From positions 62,001 to 126,000 of the forward strand of contig JADGAZ010000006.1 in the NCBI GenBank assembly GCA_015231755.1: a stretch of 64,000 nucleotides of DNA, written 5' to 3'. The notes beneath the pieces are model-generated. The model was not told the DNA's origin. It searched no databases and saw nothing but the letters and a program-made list of their open reading frames with translations. Position 1 is the stretch's first letter. Every line of letters begins with the position of its first letter. This DNA is from Magnetococcales bacterium. GTDB taxonomy: Bacteria; Pseudomonadota; Magnetococcia; Magnetococcales; Magnetaquicoccaceae. The position numbers and the translations under genes were made by a program. This document shows, in pieces, positions 10,507-19,029 of this stretch.

Positions 10507-12174
10507 ATGACAATTCCACCCTTGAACGTCTTTCCCGAAGCCCTGCGCGACTCCGCCCGAATGGTGCAACGGACGCGGGAGAGTCGTTTGACCCGTCGTC
10601 GCATGGGGGAGCGGATTGAGGCGTTGTCGTTGTCGGATCGTCGCGCCATGCTGGAGGAGTTCCATCCGGATCACCGGGTGGAGGGGCGTGGGGTGTTGTC
10701 CATCGGCCCCTCCAAGGGGATCGCGGTGCCGGTGGAACTGGTGGCGTTGCTGGAAGCGTGGCCCAGGCCCGTGGTCATGCCGTTGCTGGAGAAGAGTCGC
10801 GAAGCCGGTCTGCTGGTGCCGGAGGTGACCACCGATGTCTTGGTGATCGGCGGTGGCGGGGCCGGTACGGCGGCGGCCATTGTCGCCGCCGAGGCCGGAG
10901 CCCGGGTGATGGTGGTCACCAAACTGCGTCATGGGGATTCCAATACCGTCATGGCGGAAGGCGGCATGCAGGTGGCCGATCACGAATGCGACTCCCCGGC
11001 CCAGCATTTCCTGGATGTGATGGGAGGGGGTCATTTCAGCAGCAATCCGGAGTTGGTGGAGGCCCTGGTCACCGAAGGACCGGCTGTGCTGCGTTGGCTG
11101 GAATCCTTGGGCATGTTGTTCGACAAGTACCCCACAGGCCGTATGAAGGTGCGTCATGGGGGAGGCACCTCCCGCAAGCGGTTGCACGCTGCCGGAGATG
11201 TCACGGGGCTGGAGATGATGCGGGTACTCAAGGATCGCATGGAGTGTTTGAATGCGGTCACGGTCATGCCCTTTGCCCCGGCGGTGGAACTGCTTTCGGA
11301 TGAAAACGGTCGGGCCGTGGGGGCGATCCTGGAACAGTTGCCCAGTGGCAGACCCCTTGTGGTCGGAGCCAAGGCTGTGGTACTGGCCACCGGTGGATTC
11401 GGTCGGCTCCATCTGAGCGGGTTTCCCACCTCCAACCATCACGGGGCCACGGCGGATGGTCTGGTTTTAGCCTATCGGGCCGGTGTTCCCCTGCGGGATA
11501 TGCAGAACTGTCAATATCATCCCACGGGGGTGGTATTTCCGGAAAAATTGACGGGTCTGCTGCTCACCGAAAAGTTTCGTGGACTGGGGGCGCAACTCCT
11601 CAATCGCCACGGGGATGAATTCGTGTTCAGCCTGGAACCCCGGGATGTGACCACTGCCGCCATCATCCGGGAGTGTTCCGAGTTCGGCAATGGGGTGAAC
11701 GTGCCCAGTGGCGCGGTGGGGGTGTGGCTGGATATTCCTCTGATCGACCAGATTCATGGCCGGGGCACCATCGAACGGGAGTTTCCGGGGCGTTTCAAAG
11801 AATATTTGCGCATGGGATTGGATATACGTCAGGTGCCGTTACTGGCCTATCCCACGCTTCATTATCAAAACGGCGGGGTGGTGATCTGGCCCAATGGCGG
11901 CACCGACATGCCGGGACTGTTTGCCGCCGGGGAGATGACAGGCGGGGTGCATGGTCGTAACCGTCTGATGGGTAATGCATTATTGGAGATTCTGGTTTTT
12001 GGCCGTCGGGCCGGGGCCAGCGCGGCTGCGTTCGCCAAAGGCGTGAAGCATGCCCAGGAACCGGGATTGGGCCATCTGGATGCCTATCTGGATCAATTGA
12101 TGTCTGCAGGCATTCAACCGGGGCAAACCTCTCCCCGGTTGTTGCCGGCTTATGGGACGGTGCGTCCGATTTGA
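10507..12174 (+). CDS. Fumarate reductase/succinate dehydrogenase-like flavoprotein subunit (non-covalent FAD type)
   Basis: 555 residues. A roughly 105-residue N-terminal extension precedes the FAD Rossmann motif VLVIGGGGAGTAAA. Further family motifs are VMAEGGMQ, ATGGFGR, QYHPTG and the C-terminal GEMTGGVHGRNRLMGNALLE. In FrdA/SdhA the histidine of S-H-T-V carries covalent FAD; here the position reads S-N-T-V (Asn146), so FAD is probably non-covalent, as in NadB and soluble fumarate reductases. With the preceding iron-sulfur protein and directly upstream of sucCD-kor, it most likely reduces fumarate to succinate in the rTCA direction. The electron donor is unknown. NadB is an alternative but is less likely, because a separate nadB occurs at the window end. 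Confidence 0.8.
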   Translation: MTIPPLNVFPEALRDSARMVQRTRESRLTRRRMGERIEALSLSDRRAMLEEFHPDHRVEGRGVLSIGPSKGIAVPVELVALLEAWPRPVVMPLLEKSREAGLLVPEVTTDVLVIGGGGAGTAAAIVAAEAGARVMVVTKLRHGDSNTVMAEGGMQVADHECDSPAQHFLDVMGGGHFSSNPELVEALVTEGPAVLRWLESLGMLFDKYPTGRMKVRHGGGTSRKRLHAAGDVTGLEMMRVLKDRMECLNAVTVMPFAPAVELLSDENGRAVGAILEQLPSGRPLVVGAKAVVLATGGFGRLHLSGFPTSNHHGATADGLVLAYRAGVPLRDMQNCQYHPTGVVFPEKLTGLLLTEKFRGLGAQLLNRHGDEFVFSLEPRDVTTAAIIRECSEFGNGVNVPSGAVGVWLDIPLIDQIHGRGTIEREFPGRFKEYLRMGLDIRQVPLLAYPTLHYQNGGVVIWPNGGTDMPGLFAAGEMTGGVHGRNRLMGNALLEILVFGRRAGASAAAFAKGVKHAQEPGLGHLDAYLDQLMSAGIQPGQTSPRLLPAYGTVRPI

Positions 12175-12264
12175 AGTCGATGATGGGGTGGACCGCCCGA
12201 TTTGATGACTGCGAACGCAGGGAGGCTTGGACTTTGACCGTTGGAGTGAAACAGGTGACAGAAT

Positions 12265-13425
12265 ATGAACATTCATGAATATCAGGCTAAGAAAATTCTG
12301 GCCGGCTTCGGGGTGAAGGTTCCCCGTGGTCATGTCGCTTTTACCCCGGAAGAGGCTGTGAACGGAGCCAAGGAGTTAGGCTCATCCGTGTTCGTGGTCA
12401 AGGCGCAGATTCATGCCGGAGGCCGTGGCAAGGGTGGTGGTGTGAAGGTGGTCAAAAGCGTGGACGAGGTGCGTGAAGAGGCCAAACGCATGCTCGGCAT
12501 GACGTTGATCACCAAACAGACCGGTCCCGCCGGCAAAGAGGTGAAGCGGATTTATGTGGAGGAGGGATGCCGTATCGCCCGTGAGCTGTATCTGGGCATG
12601 GTGATTGATCGCGCCACGAGTCGTGTCACCATGATGGCTTCCACCGAGGGAGGCATGGAGATCGAAGAGGTCGCAGCCCGCACTCCGGAAAAAATTCTCA
12701 AAGAGGCCATTGATCCGGCGGTGGGATTCCAGGGCTATCAGGCCCGGAATCTGGCCTTCGGTCTGGGTCTGGTGGGTGGACAGGTCAACAAGGCGGTGCA
12801 GTTCATGACCGCCTTGTACAACGCCTTTGTCGCCACCGACGCCTCCTTGGCGGAAATCAATCCCCTGGTGGTCACCGAAGACGGGGATGTGATGGCCCTG
12901 GACGCCAAAATGAATTTCGATGGCAATGCCCTGTATCGCCACAAGGATTTGGTGGAGTTGCGGGATCTGGACGAGGAAAATCCCCGGGAAGTGGAAGCCT
13001 CTCGGCATGATCTTAACTACATCAGCCTGGATGGCACCATCGGGTGCATGGTCAATGGCGCGGGACTGGCCATGGCCACCATGGATATCATCAAGCTCAA
13101 GGGGGGCAGTCCTGCCAACTTCCTGGATGTGGGGGGTGGTGCCACCACGGAGTCGGTGACGGCGGCCCTGCGGCTGATTCTCTCCGATCCCAGCGTCAAG
13201 GCGGTGTTGATCAACATCTTTGGTGGCATCATGCGCTGCGACGTGATCGCCGATGGCGTGGTGGCCGCGGCCCGACAGGTGGATGTGCAGGTGCCCCTGG
13301 TGGTCCGGCTCGCCGGAACCAACGTGGATCTGGGCAAGGAGATTTTGCGTCAGTCGGGTTTGGCCATCATCCCCGCAGACGACCTGGACGACGCCGCCGC
13401 CAAGGTGGTGGCATCCATTCAATAA
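12265..13425 (+). CDS. sucC: Succinyl-CoA synthetase (ADP-forming) beta subunit
   Basis: 386 residues, normal length. The ATP-grasp N-terminus [11 protein letters not shown], the [17 protein letters not shown] nucleotide-binding segment, and the C-terminal [15 protein letters not shown] and RLAGTNV motifs are diagnostic. It forms succinyl-CoA from succinate, CoA and ATP, reversibly. It sits 13 bases before sucD and between fumarate reductase and KOR genes, which fits the reductive TCA direction. Confidence 0.96.
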   Translation: MNIHEYQAKKILAGFGVKVPRGHVAFTPEEAVNGAKELGSSVFVVKAQIHAGGRGKGGGVKVVKSVDEVREEAKRMLGMTLITKQTGPAGKEVKRIYVEEGCRIARELYLGMVIDRATSRVTMMASTEGGMEIEEVAARTPEKILKEAIDPAVGFQGYQARNLAFGLGLVGGQVNKAVQFMTALYNAFVATDASLAEINPLVVTEDGDVMALDAKMNFDGNALYRHKDLVELRDLDEENPREVEASRHDLNYISLDGTIGCMVNGAGLAMATMDIIKLKGGSPANFLDVGGGATTESVTAALRLILSDPSVKAVLINIFGGIMRCDVIADGVVAAARQVDVQVPLVVRLAGTNVDLGKEILRQSGLAIIPADDLDDAAAKVVASIQ

Positions 13426-13438
13426 GGGAGGGTTTTCC

Positions 13439-14311
13439 ATGAGCATTTTGGTTGACAAGAATACCCGGGTCATCTGTCAGGGCTTTACCGGGGCCAACGG
13501 AACCTTCCATTCCGAGCAGGCCATCGCCTATGGCACCCAACTGGTCGGAGGTGTCACGCCGGGCAAGGGTGGAACCCGTCATCTGGATCGTCCGGTCTTC
13601 AACACCGTGGCCGACGCGGTGCGTGAGACCGGTGCGGATGCTTCGGTCATTTTCGTGCCGCCCCCCTTTGCGGCGGATGCCATCCTGGAGGCCGCGGACG
13701 CCGGTTTGAAACTGGTGGTGTGCATCACCGAGGGAATCCCGGTGCTGGACATGGTCAAGGTGAAACGGTTCCTGGCGGGTCGCGTCACCCGTCTGGTGGG
13801 TCCCAACTGTCCTGGGGTGATCACGCCGGGAGCCTGCAAGATCGGTATCATGCCGGGTCATATCCACAAGGTGGGCAACGTGGGTGTGGTCTCTCGTTCC
13901 GGCACCCTCACCTACGAAGCCGTGGCCCAGACCACCGCCGTGGGATTGGGGCAGAGCACCTGTGTGGGACTGGGTGGAGATCCGATCAATGGCACCAATT
14001 TCATCGACTGTTTGTCGATGTTCCAGGATGACCCCCAAACCGAGGCGGTCATCATGATCGGTGAAATCGGCGGTACCGCCGAAGAGGAGGCCGCGGCCTG
14101 GATCCGGCAGCACATGACCAAGCCGGTCACCGCCTTCATCGCAGGAGCCACGGCACCCAAGGGTAAACGCATGGGTCACGCCGGGGCGATCATTTCGGGT
14201 GGCAAGGGGACCGCTGCCGAAAAATTCGAGGCTTTGGAAAAGGCTGGCGTTCACATTGCCCGCTCACCGGCCGAGATGGGAGTTGTTGTCAAACAGTCGT
14301 TGAAAAGCTAG
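13439..14311 (+). CDS. sucD: Succinyl-CoA synthetase alpha subunit
   Basis: 290 residues. CoA-binding Rossmann domain at the N-terminus ([19 protein letters not shown]), [10 protein letters not shown], and the phosphohistidine region with the active-site His in MGHAGAII. The ATG at 13439 follows GGGAGGG at a good distance; longer upstream reading frames have no homologous sequence. It is the catalytic partner of sucC and is followed by a hairpin before korA. Confidence 0.96.
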   Translation: MSILVDKNTRVICQGFTGANGTFHSEQAIAYGTQLVGGVTPGKGGTRHLDRPVFNTVADAVRETGADASVIFVPPPFAADAILEAADAGLKLVVCITEGIPVLDMVKVKRFLAGRVTRLVGPNCPGVITPGACKIGIMPGHIHKVGNVGVVSRSGTLTYEAVAQTTAVGLGQSTCVGLGGDPINGTNFIDCLSMFQDDPQTEAVIMIGEIGGTAEEEAAAWIRQHMTKPVTAFIAGATAPKGKRMGHAGAIISGGKGTAAEKFEALEKAGVHIARSPAEMGVVVKQSLKS

Positions 14312-14322
14312 GATGGACAGTC

Positions 14323-14356
14323 GCCGCCCCAATTTCGATTGGGGCGGCATACTTTT
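14323..14356 (+). terminator. Hairpin plus T-run between sucD and korA (terminator or attenuator)
   Basis: GCCGCCCCAA (14323-14332) pairs with TTGGGGCGGC (14339-14348) around a 6-base loop, followed by TACTTTTT. This is a classic intrinsic terminator shape in the 66-base gap between two genes of the same pathway, so partial termination is plausible. Confidence 0.65.
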
Positions 14357-14377
14357 TCGGAAGGAAAGGAACGCTCG

Positions 14378-16096
14378 ATGTCTAAAGCAAATGACCTGAT
14401 CATCCGGGTTGCCGGAGAGGGGGGCGAGGGAATCATCTCGACCGGTGATTTCGTTGCCGCAGCCTGTGCCCGGGCGGGCTTGGAGGTGTATACCTTCAAG
14501 ACATTCCCGGCGGAGATCAAAGGGGGGTATGCCATGTACCAGGTTCGGGTCAGTTCCGAACGGGTGTACAATCAGGGTGACACCTTTGATGTTTTTTGCG
14601 CCTTTAATGGTGAGGCCTACGAGCTGAACAAGCATCTCCTCACCCCGGGGACCGCCTTTGTCTATGATTACCCGGGGGGAGATTTTCAACCCGACGCCAT
14701 CCCGGAAGGGGTGATCGCCTATCCGATCCCCATGTCGCAGGCTTCCAAGGAGTTGGGTTCGTATCGTTCCAAGAACATGGTGGCCATGGGTGCCCTCTCG
14801 GTGCTGTTCAACATCAGCGAGGAGACCTTGAAGCAGGTTTTGACCAACAAGTTCAAAAAGAAGGGCGACGAGATTCTGGGCTTCAACCTGAAAGCCTTTG
14901 AAAAGGGTAAAGAGCTGGGCGCCGCCTTGCAAAAGCAGGATGAGTGGCGGGTGGCGGATCCGGTGGAACCCAAGGATGTGATCATCATCTCCGGCAACGA
15001 CGCCGTGGGCATGGGCGCTTTGCTGGGCGGACTGGAATTTTTCGCGGCCTATCCCATCACGCCGGCCACGGAAATCGCCAAATTTGTGGCCATCCACATT
15101 CCCAAGCTGACCGGAACCCTGGTGCAGGCCGAAGACGAGATCGCCTCCATCGCCCAGGTGTTGGGTGCCTCCTATGCCGGTCGCAAAGCCATGACCTCCA
15201 CCTCAGGTCCAGGGCTTTCCCTGATGAGCGAGTTGCTGGGTATGGCTTCCATGGGTGAAATTCCCGCGTTGGTGGTGGATGTGCAGCGTGGTGGACCGTC
15301 CACGGGTCTGCCCACCAAACATGAGCAATCGGATCTGTTTTTGGCCATTCACGGCACCCACGGTGATGCGCCCCGGGTGGTGCTGTCGGTCGAGGACGTG
15401 AAAGACTGCGTGGACATGACCGTGGACGCCTTGAATCTCGCCGAACAGTATCAGTGCCCGGTGATTTTGTTGTCCGACGGTTCGCTGGCCTTTTCCACCC
15501 AGACCATTCCCGCGCCCAAGCCGGAGAACTATACCCTGGTCAATCGCAAACGGTGGGATGGGGAAGGCAAGTATTTCCGTTATGCCATGACCGAAGACCT
15601 GATCTCCCCCATGTCCGATCCGGGCACTCCGGGAGGCGAGCATATCGCCACGGGTCTGGAACACGGTGCCAGCGGCGCGCCGTCCTGGTCGTCGGAAAAT
15701 CACGAGGCCATGCACCGCAAGCGGTTCGGCAAGATCAGCGGTTTGGTGAATACCTACAAGCCGGTGGAAGTGGATGGCGAAGGCGAAGCCGATGTGGGTA
15801 TCATCGCCTGGGGCAGCACCATCGGTGTGGTGCGCGAATCCATCATGCGGTTGCGGGCCGAGGGGATCAAGGTCAAGGGATTCTATCCCAAGCTGATGTG
15901 GCCCATGCCTGTGGCTCAGTACGAGGCTTTCGCGGCCACCTGTAAAAAGATTCTGGTTCCAGAGGTCAATTTCCAGGGTCAACTGTCCCACTTTATCCGT
16001 GCGGAAACGACCATTCGTCCCATTCCCTACACCATCTGCGGCGGGCTGCCTTTCAATCCCGCGATGATCGTGAATAAAGTCAAGGAGGTGCTCTGA
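14378..16096 (+). CDS. korA: 2-oxoglutarate:ferredoxin oxidoreductase, gamma-alpha fusion subunit
   Basis: 572 residues. The N-terminal ~185 residues are the gamma domain (VAGEGGEGIISTGDFVA, EIKGGYAMYQVR). The rest is the alpha domain, with GNDAVGMGAL, the TPP-side AYPITPATEI motif, TSTSGPGLSLM and VDVQRGGPSTGLPT. This gamma-alpha fusion is the common KorA layout. Substrate 2-oxoglutarate/succinyl-CoA is inferred from the position directly behind sucCD and from the presence of a separate POR. ATG at 14378 follows GGAAGGAAAGG. The stop overlaps the start of korB by one base. Confidence 0.88.
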   Translation: MSKANDLIIRVAGEGGEGIISTGDFVAAACARAGLEVYTFKTFPAEIKGGYAMYQVRVSSERVYNQGDTFDVFCAFNGEAYELNKHLLTPGTAFVYDYPGGDFQPDAIPEGVIAYPIPMSQASKELGSYRSKNMVAMGALSVLFNISEETLKQVLTNKFKKKGDEILGFNLKAFEKGKELGAALQKQDEWRVADPVEPKDVIIISGNDAVGMGALLGGLEFFAAYPITPATEIAKFVAIHIPKLTGTLVQAEDEIASIAQVLGASYAGRKAMTSTSGPGLSLMSELLGMASMGEIPALVVDVQRGGPSTGLPTKHEQSDLFLAIHGTHGDAPRVVLSVEDVKDCVDMTVDALNLAEQYQCPVILLSDGSLAFSTQTIPAPKPENYTLVNRKRWDGEGKYFRYAMTEDLISPMSDPGTPGGEHIATGLEHGASGAPSWSSENHEAMHRKRFGKISGLVNTYKPVEVDGEGEADVGIIAWGSTIGVVRESIMRLRAEGIKVKGFYPKLMWPMPVAQYEAFAATCKKILVPEVNFQGQLSHFIRAETTIRPIPYTICGGLPFNPAMIVNKVKEVL

Positions 16097-16974
16097 TGTC
16101 CGTCGCCGCGTTGCACAAGAAAGAGATGGCTCCCAAAGAGTACAAATCCGACGTGAACGTTGTCTGGTGTCCGGGGTGTGGGCATCATGGCATCTTGAAC
16201 GCGATTTTGCGCTCGTTGTCCGAACTGGGTGTGGATCCGACCAATCTGGTCAATGTGTCCGGCATCGGATGTTCTTCCCGCACGCCCTATTTCATGCAGT
16301 CTTACAAGATGCACACCCTGCATGGTCGCGCCGGACCGGTGGCGACTGGGGTTCAGTTGGCCCGTCCCGACCAGTTGGTGTGCGTCACCGGTGGCGACGG
16401 CGATGGATTTGCCATTGGTGGGGGTCACATGCCCCACATGGCCCGCCGGAATGTCAACCTGACCTACATCCTGTTTGACAACGGCATCTATGGCTTGACC
16501 AAAGGGCAGTATTCTCCCACCTCTCGCCGGGAGTTGAAGGCCTATACCACCCCCTATGGCGGTCCGGACGATCCCATGAATCCGTTGCTGTACATGCTCA
16601 CCTACGGGGCCACCTATGTGGCTCAGGCCTTCGCGGGCAAGCCCAAGGTGTGCGCGGATCTGATCAAGGGCGCCATGGAACACAAGGGCTTTTCCTATGT
16701 GAACATCTATTCCCAGTGCGTCACCTACAACCGCATCGATACCATCCAGTATTATCGGGATTTGATGCGGGAGATTCCGGCGGATCATGATCCTTCGGAT
16801 CTGAGCGCCGCCATGGAACTGGCCCGTGGTGACACGGAAGGACATCGTCCCATGGGACTGCTGTATCAGGTGCAGCGGGAGACCCTGGACGAGCGTCTGG
16901 CCGCGATTGTGAAACAGGTCGGTGGACATCCGGATTTTGATCGGAACAAGATCATCAATCAGTACCGTCCCTGA
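16096..16974 (+). CDS. korB: 2-oxoglutarate:ferredoxin oxidoreductase beta subunit
   Basis: 292 residues. TPP-binding beta subunit with WCPGCGHHGIL (cluster and TPP cysteines), GIGCSSRTP, and the Mg/TPP motif TGGDGDGFAIGGGHM followed by DNGIYGLTKGQ(Y)SPTS, characteristic of KorB/PorB. The start codon overlaps the korA stop (TGATG), preceded by AAGGAGG. With korA it would reductively carboxylate succinyl-CoA to 2-oxoglutarate using reduced ferredoxin. A strong terminator follows. Confidence 0.92.
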   Translation: MSVAALHKKEMAPKEYKSDVNVVWCPGCGHHGILNAILRSLSELGVDPTNLVNVSGIGCSSRTPYFMQSYKMHTLHGRAGPVATGVQLARPDQLVCVTGGDGDGFAIGGGHMPHMARRNVNLTYILFDNGIYGLTKGQYSPTSRRELKAYTTPYGGPDDPMNPLLYMLTYGATYVAQAFAGKPKVCADLIKGAMEHKGFSYVNIYSQCVTYNRIDTIQYYRDLMREIPADHDPSDLSAAMELARGDTEGHRPMGLLYQVQRETLDERLAAIVKQVGGHPDFDRNKIINQYRP

Positions 16975-16990
16975 TCGCATACGGGTTGCG

Positions 16991-17047
16991 AAGCGGGTGT
17001 CCCCTTTTGGGAGGATCGGGAAGGGGACACCCGCTTTCAGATTTTGT
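16991..17047 (+). terminator. Intrinsic terminator after korB
   Basis: A perfect 16-base stem: AAGCGGGTGTCCCCTT (16991-17006) pairs with AAGGGGACACCCGCTT (17021-17036). It is followed by a moderately T-rich tail (TTCAGATTTTG). It closes the fumarate reductase-suc-kor unit. Confidence 0.8.
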
Positions 17048-17099
17048 ATGTGGATCGCAACCAGTTTTCCACCTGGATGGCTGTGTTTTTCTGTGCTAG

Positions 17100-17113
17100 A
17101 CTGTCTCGACAGT
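17100..17113. promoter_or_regulatory. Short inverted repeat upstream of the pentapeptide gene
   Basis: ACTGTC-TC-GACAGT is a perfect 6-bp inverted repeat located 35 bases before the pentapeptide-repeat gene, next to an AT-rich stretch. It could be an operator; no regulator is identified. Confidence 0.3.
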
Positions 17114-17147
17114 AATTTAATTGTAAATCCATTATTTCGATAACGCC

Positions 17148-17786
17148 ATGCGACGCTTTACAGAAAAACAGGACTTGATGGATGCGTTCGGCACACCGGG
17201 CGGAACGCTGGTGGATGCGGATTTGTCGTTCATTCAAGTAGAGGGTGTGGATCTTTCCGGGATGGATCTTTCCGGGGCCAATCTTTCCGGTGGGGCCTGG
17301 GTAGATGTCAACCTGGACGGGTGCGACCTGAGCAACGTGCATGTGGTGGAGTCCCAGTTCACCCGGGTGAATTTTCGGCGTACCCGACTTGATCATGCGT
17401 TGTGGCAGCGTGTCGAACTGAAGGGGTGTGCCTTCGAGCAGGTCGAAGCCTCTGAAGCCTCCTTTTTCTTGAGTGTGATGTCCGACACCGATTTCCGTCA
17501 TGCGAAGTTGATCAAGGCGCAATTTCTGGAAACCAATCTGGATCGCGCCGATTTCACGGGTGCGGATCTGTCGTTCGCCCAGCTGCGGGAATCTTCCCTG
17601 GAACAGACCCGGTTCATCTCTTGTGATTTGCGTGGCGTGGATTTTCGCAAGACCAATCTGCACCACGCCGAGTATCGTCATGTCTGCACCGACGACGCCT
17701 TGTATTATGGCAAACCCCCCTGGGGTGGAGAGACCATTCCCGGACGGGATTGGGTGCGTGATCTGTTGGTCTTTGACGGAGAGTGA
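17148..17786 (+). CDS. Pentapeptide repeat protein
   Basis: 212 residues. Successive A(D/N)LXX-type pentapeptides are visible (VDADLSFIQ, GVDLSGMDLSGANLSG, NLDGCDLSNV, NFRRTRL, LDRADFTGADLSFAQL, CDLRGVDFRKTNL), predicting a right-handed quadrilateral beta-helix covering most of the protein. The C-terminal ~30 residues (GETIPGRDWVRDLL) are not repeat. No signal peptide. Function unknown; family members range from DNA mimics to scaffold proteins. It lies 7 bases upstream of the SdhE-like gene, suggesting cotranscription. Confidence 0.8.
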   Translation: MRRFTEKQDLMDAFGTPGGTLVDADLSFIQVEGVDLSGMDLSGANLSGGAWVDVNLDGCDLSNVHVVESQFTRVNFRRTRLDHALWQRVELKGCAFEQVEASEASFFLSVMSDTDFRHAKLIKAQFLETNLDRADFTGADLSFAQLRESSLEQTRFISCDLRGVDFRKTNLHHAEYRHVCTDDALYYGKPPWGGETIPGRDWVRDLLVFDGE

Positions 17787-17793
17787 CGAAACC

Positions 17794-18090
17794 ATGCCAT
17801 TTCCGGAAGTGCCGATGGCCCGGAGCAGTGCGCAACGACGTTTGGTTTATCTGGCGAGTCGTCGGGCCATGGCCGAGATGGAGCGCATTCTGCACCGGTT
17901 TCTGGTCAGGGAATTGACGGAACTGGACGATGGCCAGTGCCAGCGTCTGGAATCCTTGCTCAATCGTGCCGACGCGGATTTGATGGACTGGATGGCTGGT
18001 CTCAAGCCGATGCCGGATGACCTGGAAGCCGATCTCCTGGCCCGTCTGATGGTGCATTCCCGGGAAGAGGGAATGGCCGTGGGGGAGTGA
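17794..18090 (+). CDS. SdhE-like FAD assembly factor (succinate dehydrogenase assembly factor 2 family)
   Basis: 98 residues (or 91 if the Met at 17815 is used). The pattern RRAMAEMERILHRFL, ELDDGQ, then DADLMDWMAG and PMP matches the SdhE/YgfY/Sdh5 fold, which promotes FAD attachment to SdhA/FrdA. The signature RGxxE reads R-A-M-A-E here, so the key Gly is replaced by Ala. The flavoprotein in this window also lacks the FAD-linking His. The protein may have lost flavinylation activity, or may serve another flavoprotein elsewhere. Moderate certainty, since this is a short divergent sequence. Confidence 0.6.
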   Translation: MPFPEVPMARSSAQRRLVYLASRRAMAEMERILHRFLVRELTELDDGQCQRLESLLNRADADLMDWMAGLKPMPDDLEADLLARLMVHSREEGMAVGE

Positions 18091-18255
18091 GGGGGATGCT
18101 GTTTTTTTGGCCGGGGTGCGTTTTAGGGTATGACAAGCGCGTGGGAATCGTTTACCATCATTATTTTTTGAATTGCAAGACTGGCTCAATCTCAAGCGAT
18201 TGGCTTACCTTTTAAACAATTTTCACACCATTATCCCCATTGCAAGGAGTGAGGC

Positions 18256-18897
18256 ATGAATCTGATTTTTATGGGACCTCCCGGTGCCGGAAAGGGTACC
18301 CAGGCACGTCAAGTTGCTGAAAAATATGGAATTCCTCAGCTTTCCACCGGTGACATGTTGCGGGCCGCGGTCAAGGCCGGCACCCCGGTTGGATTGCAGG
18401 CCAAAGCCGCCATGGAAAGCGGTGGTCTGGTGACCGACGCCATTGTGGTCGGGATCATCGGCGACCGGATCGCCGAGGCCGATTGCGCCAAGGGTTTCAT
18501 CCTCGACGGCTTCCCCAGAACCGTGGGACAGGCCCAGGCCCTGGACAGCATGCTGATCGAACGTGGCCTCAAGATCGATCAGGTCATCGACATCACCGCC
18601 GCCGACGAAGCCCTGGTGGGTCGCATCACCGGTCGTCGCACCTGCGGCAAATGCAGTGAGGGTTACCATATTCAGTTCAAGCCCACCGCCCAGGAGAACG
18701 TCTGCGACAAGTGTGGCGGCGCCCTGGTCACCCGGGCCGACGACACCGAAGAGACGGTGCGCAACCGTTTGTCGGTCTATCATGCCCAAACCGCCCCGGT
18801 GCTTGATTTCTATCGTGGCAAGGGGGAGATCAAAACCGTGGACGGCATGCAGGACATGGGCGTGGTTTTTGACGCTTTGTGCGCTATTATCGGTTAA
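18256..18897 (+). CDS. adk: Adenylate kinase (zinc-LID type)
   Basis: 213 residues. P-loop [23 protein letters not shown], and a long LID domain with four cysteines (CGKC...CDKC) that bind zinc as in Gram-positive-like long-form Adk. Catalyses ATP + AMP to 2 ADP. AAGGAG precedes the ATG. Nearby H+-pyrophosphatase suggests an energy-metabolism neighbourhood, but the genes are separated by 132 bases. Confidence 0.96.
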   Translation: MNLIFMGPPGAGKGTQARQVAEKYGIPQLSTGDMLRAAVKAGTPVGLQAKAAMESGGLVTDAIVVGIIGDRIAEADCAKGFILDGFPRTVGQAQALDSMLIERGLKIDQVIDITAADEALVGRITGRRTCGKCSEGYHIQFKPTAQENVCDKCGGALVTRADDTEETVRNRLSVYHAQTAPVLDFYRGKGEIKTVDGMQDMGVVFDALCAIIG

Positions 18898-19029
18898 GCA
18901 AGAACTGGGCCATTTATGATCAATCCTCTCTTGAGATTTTCTATAAAGAGGGGTGACATGTCAGGAAAAATCAGGAAATCCGCGTCAGCGGGATTGTAAA
19001 ACCATTCATCGGGTAAGGGGTTTGAGGCT

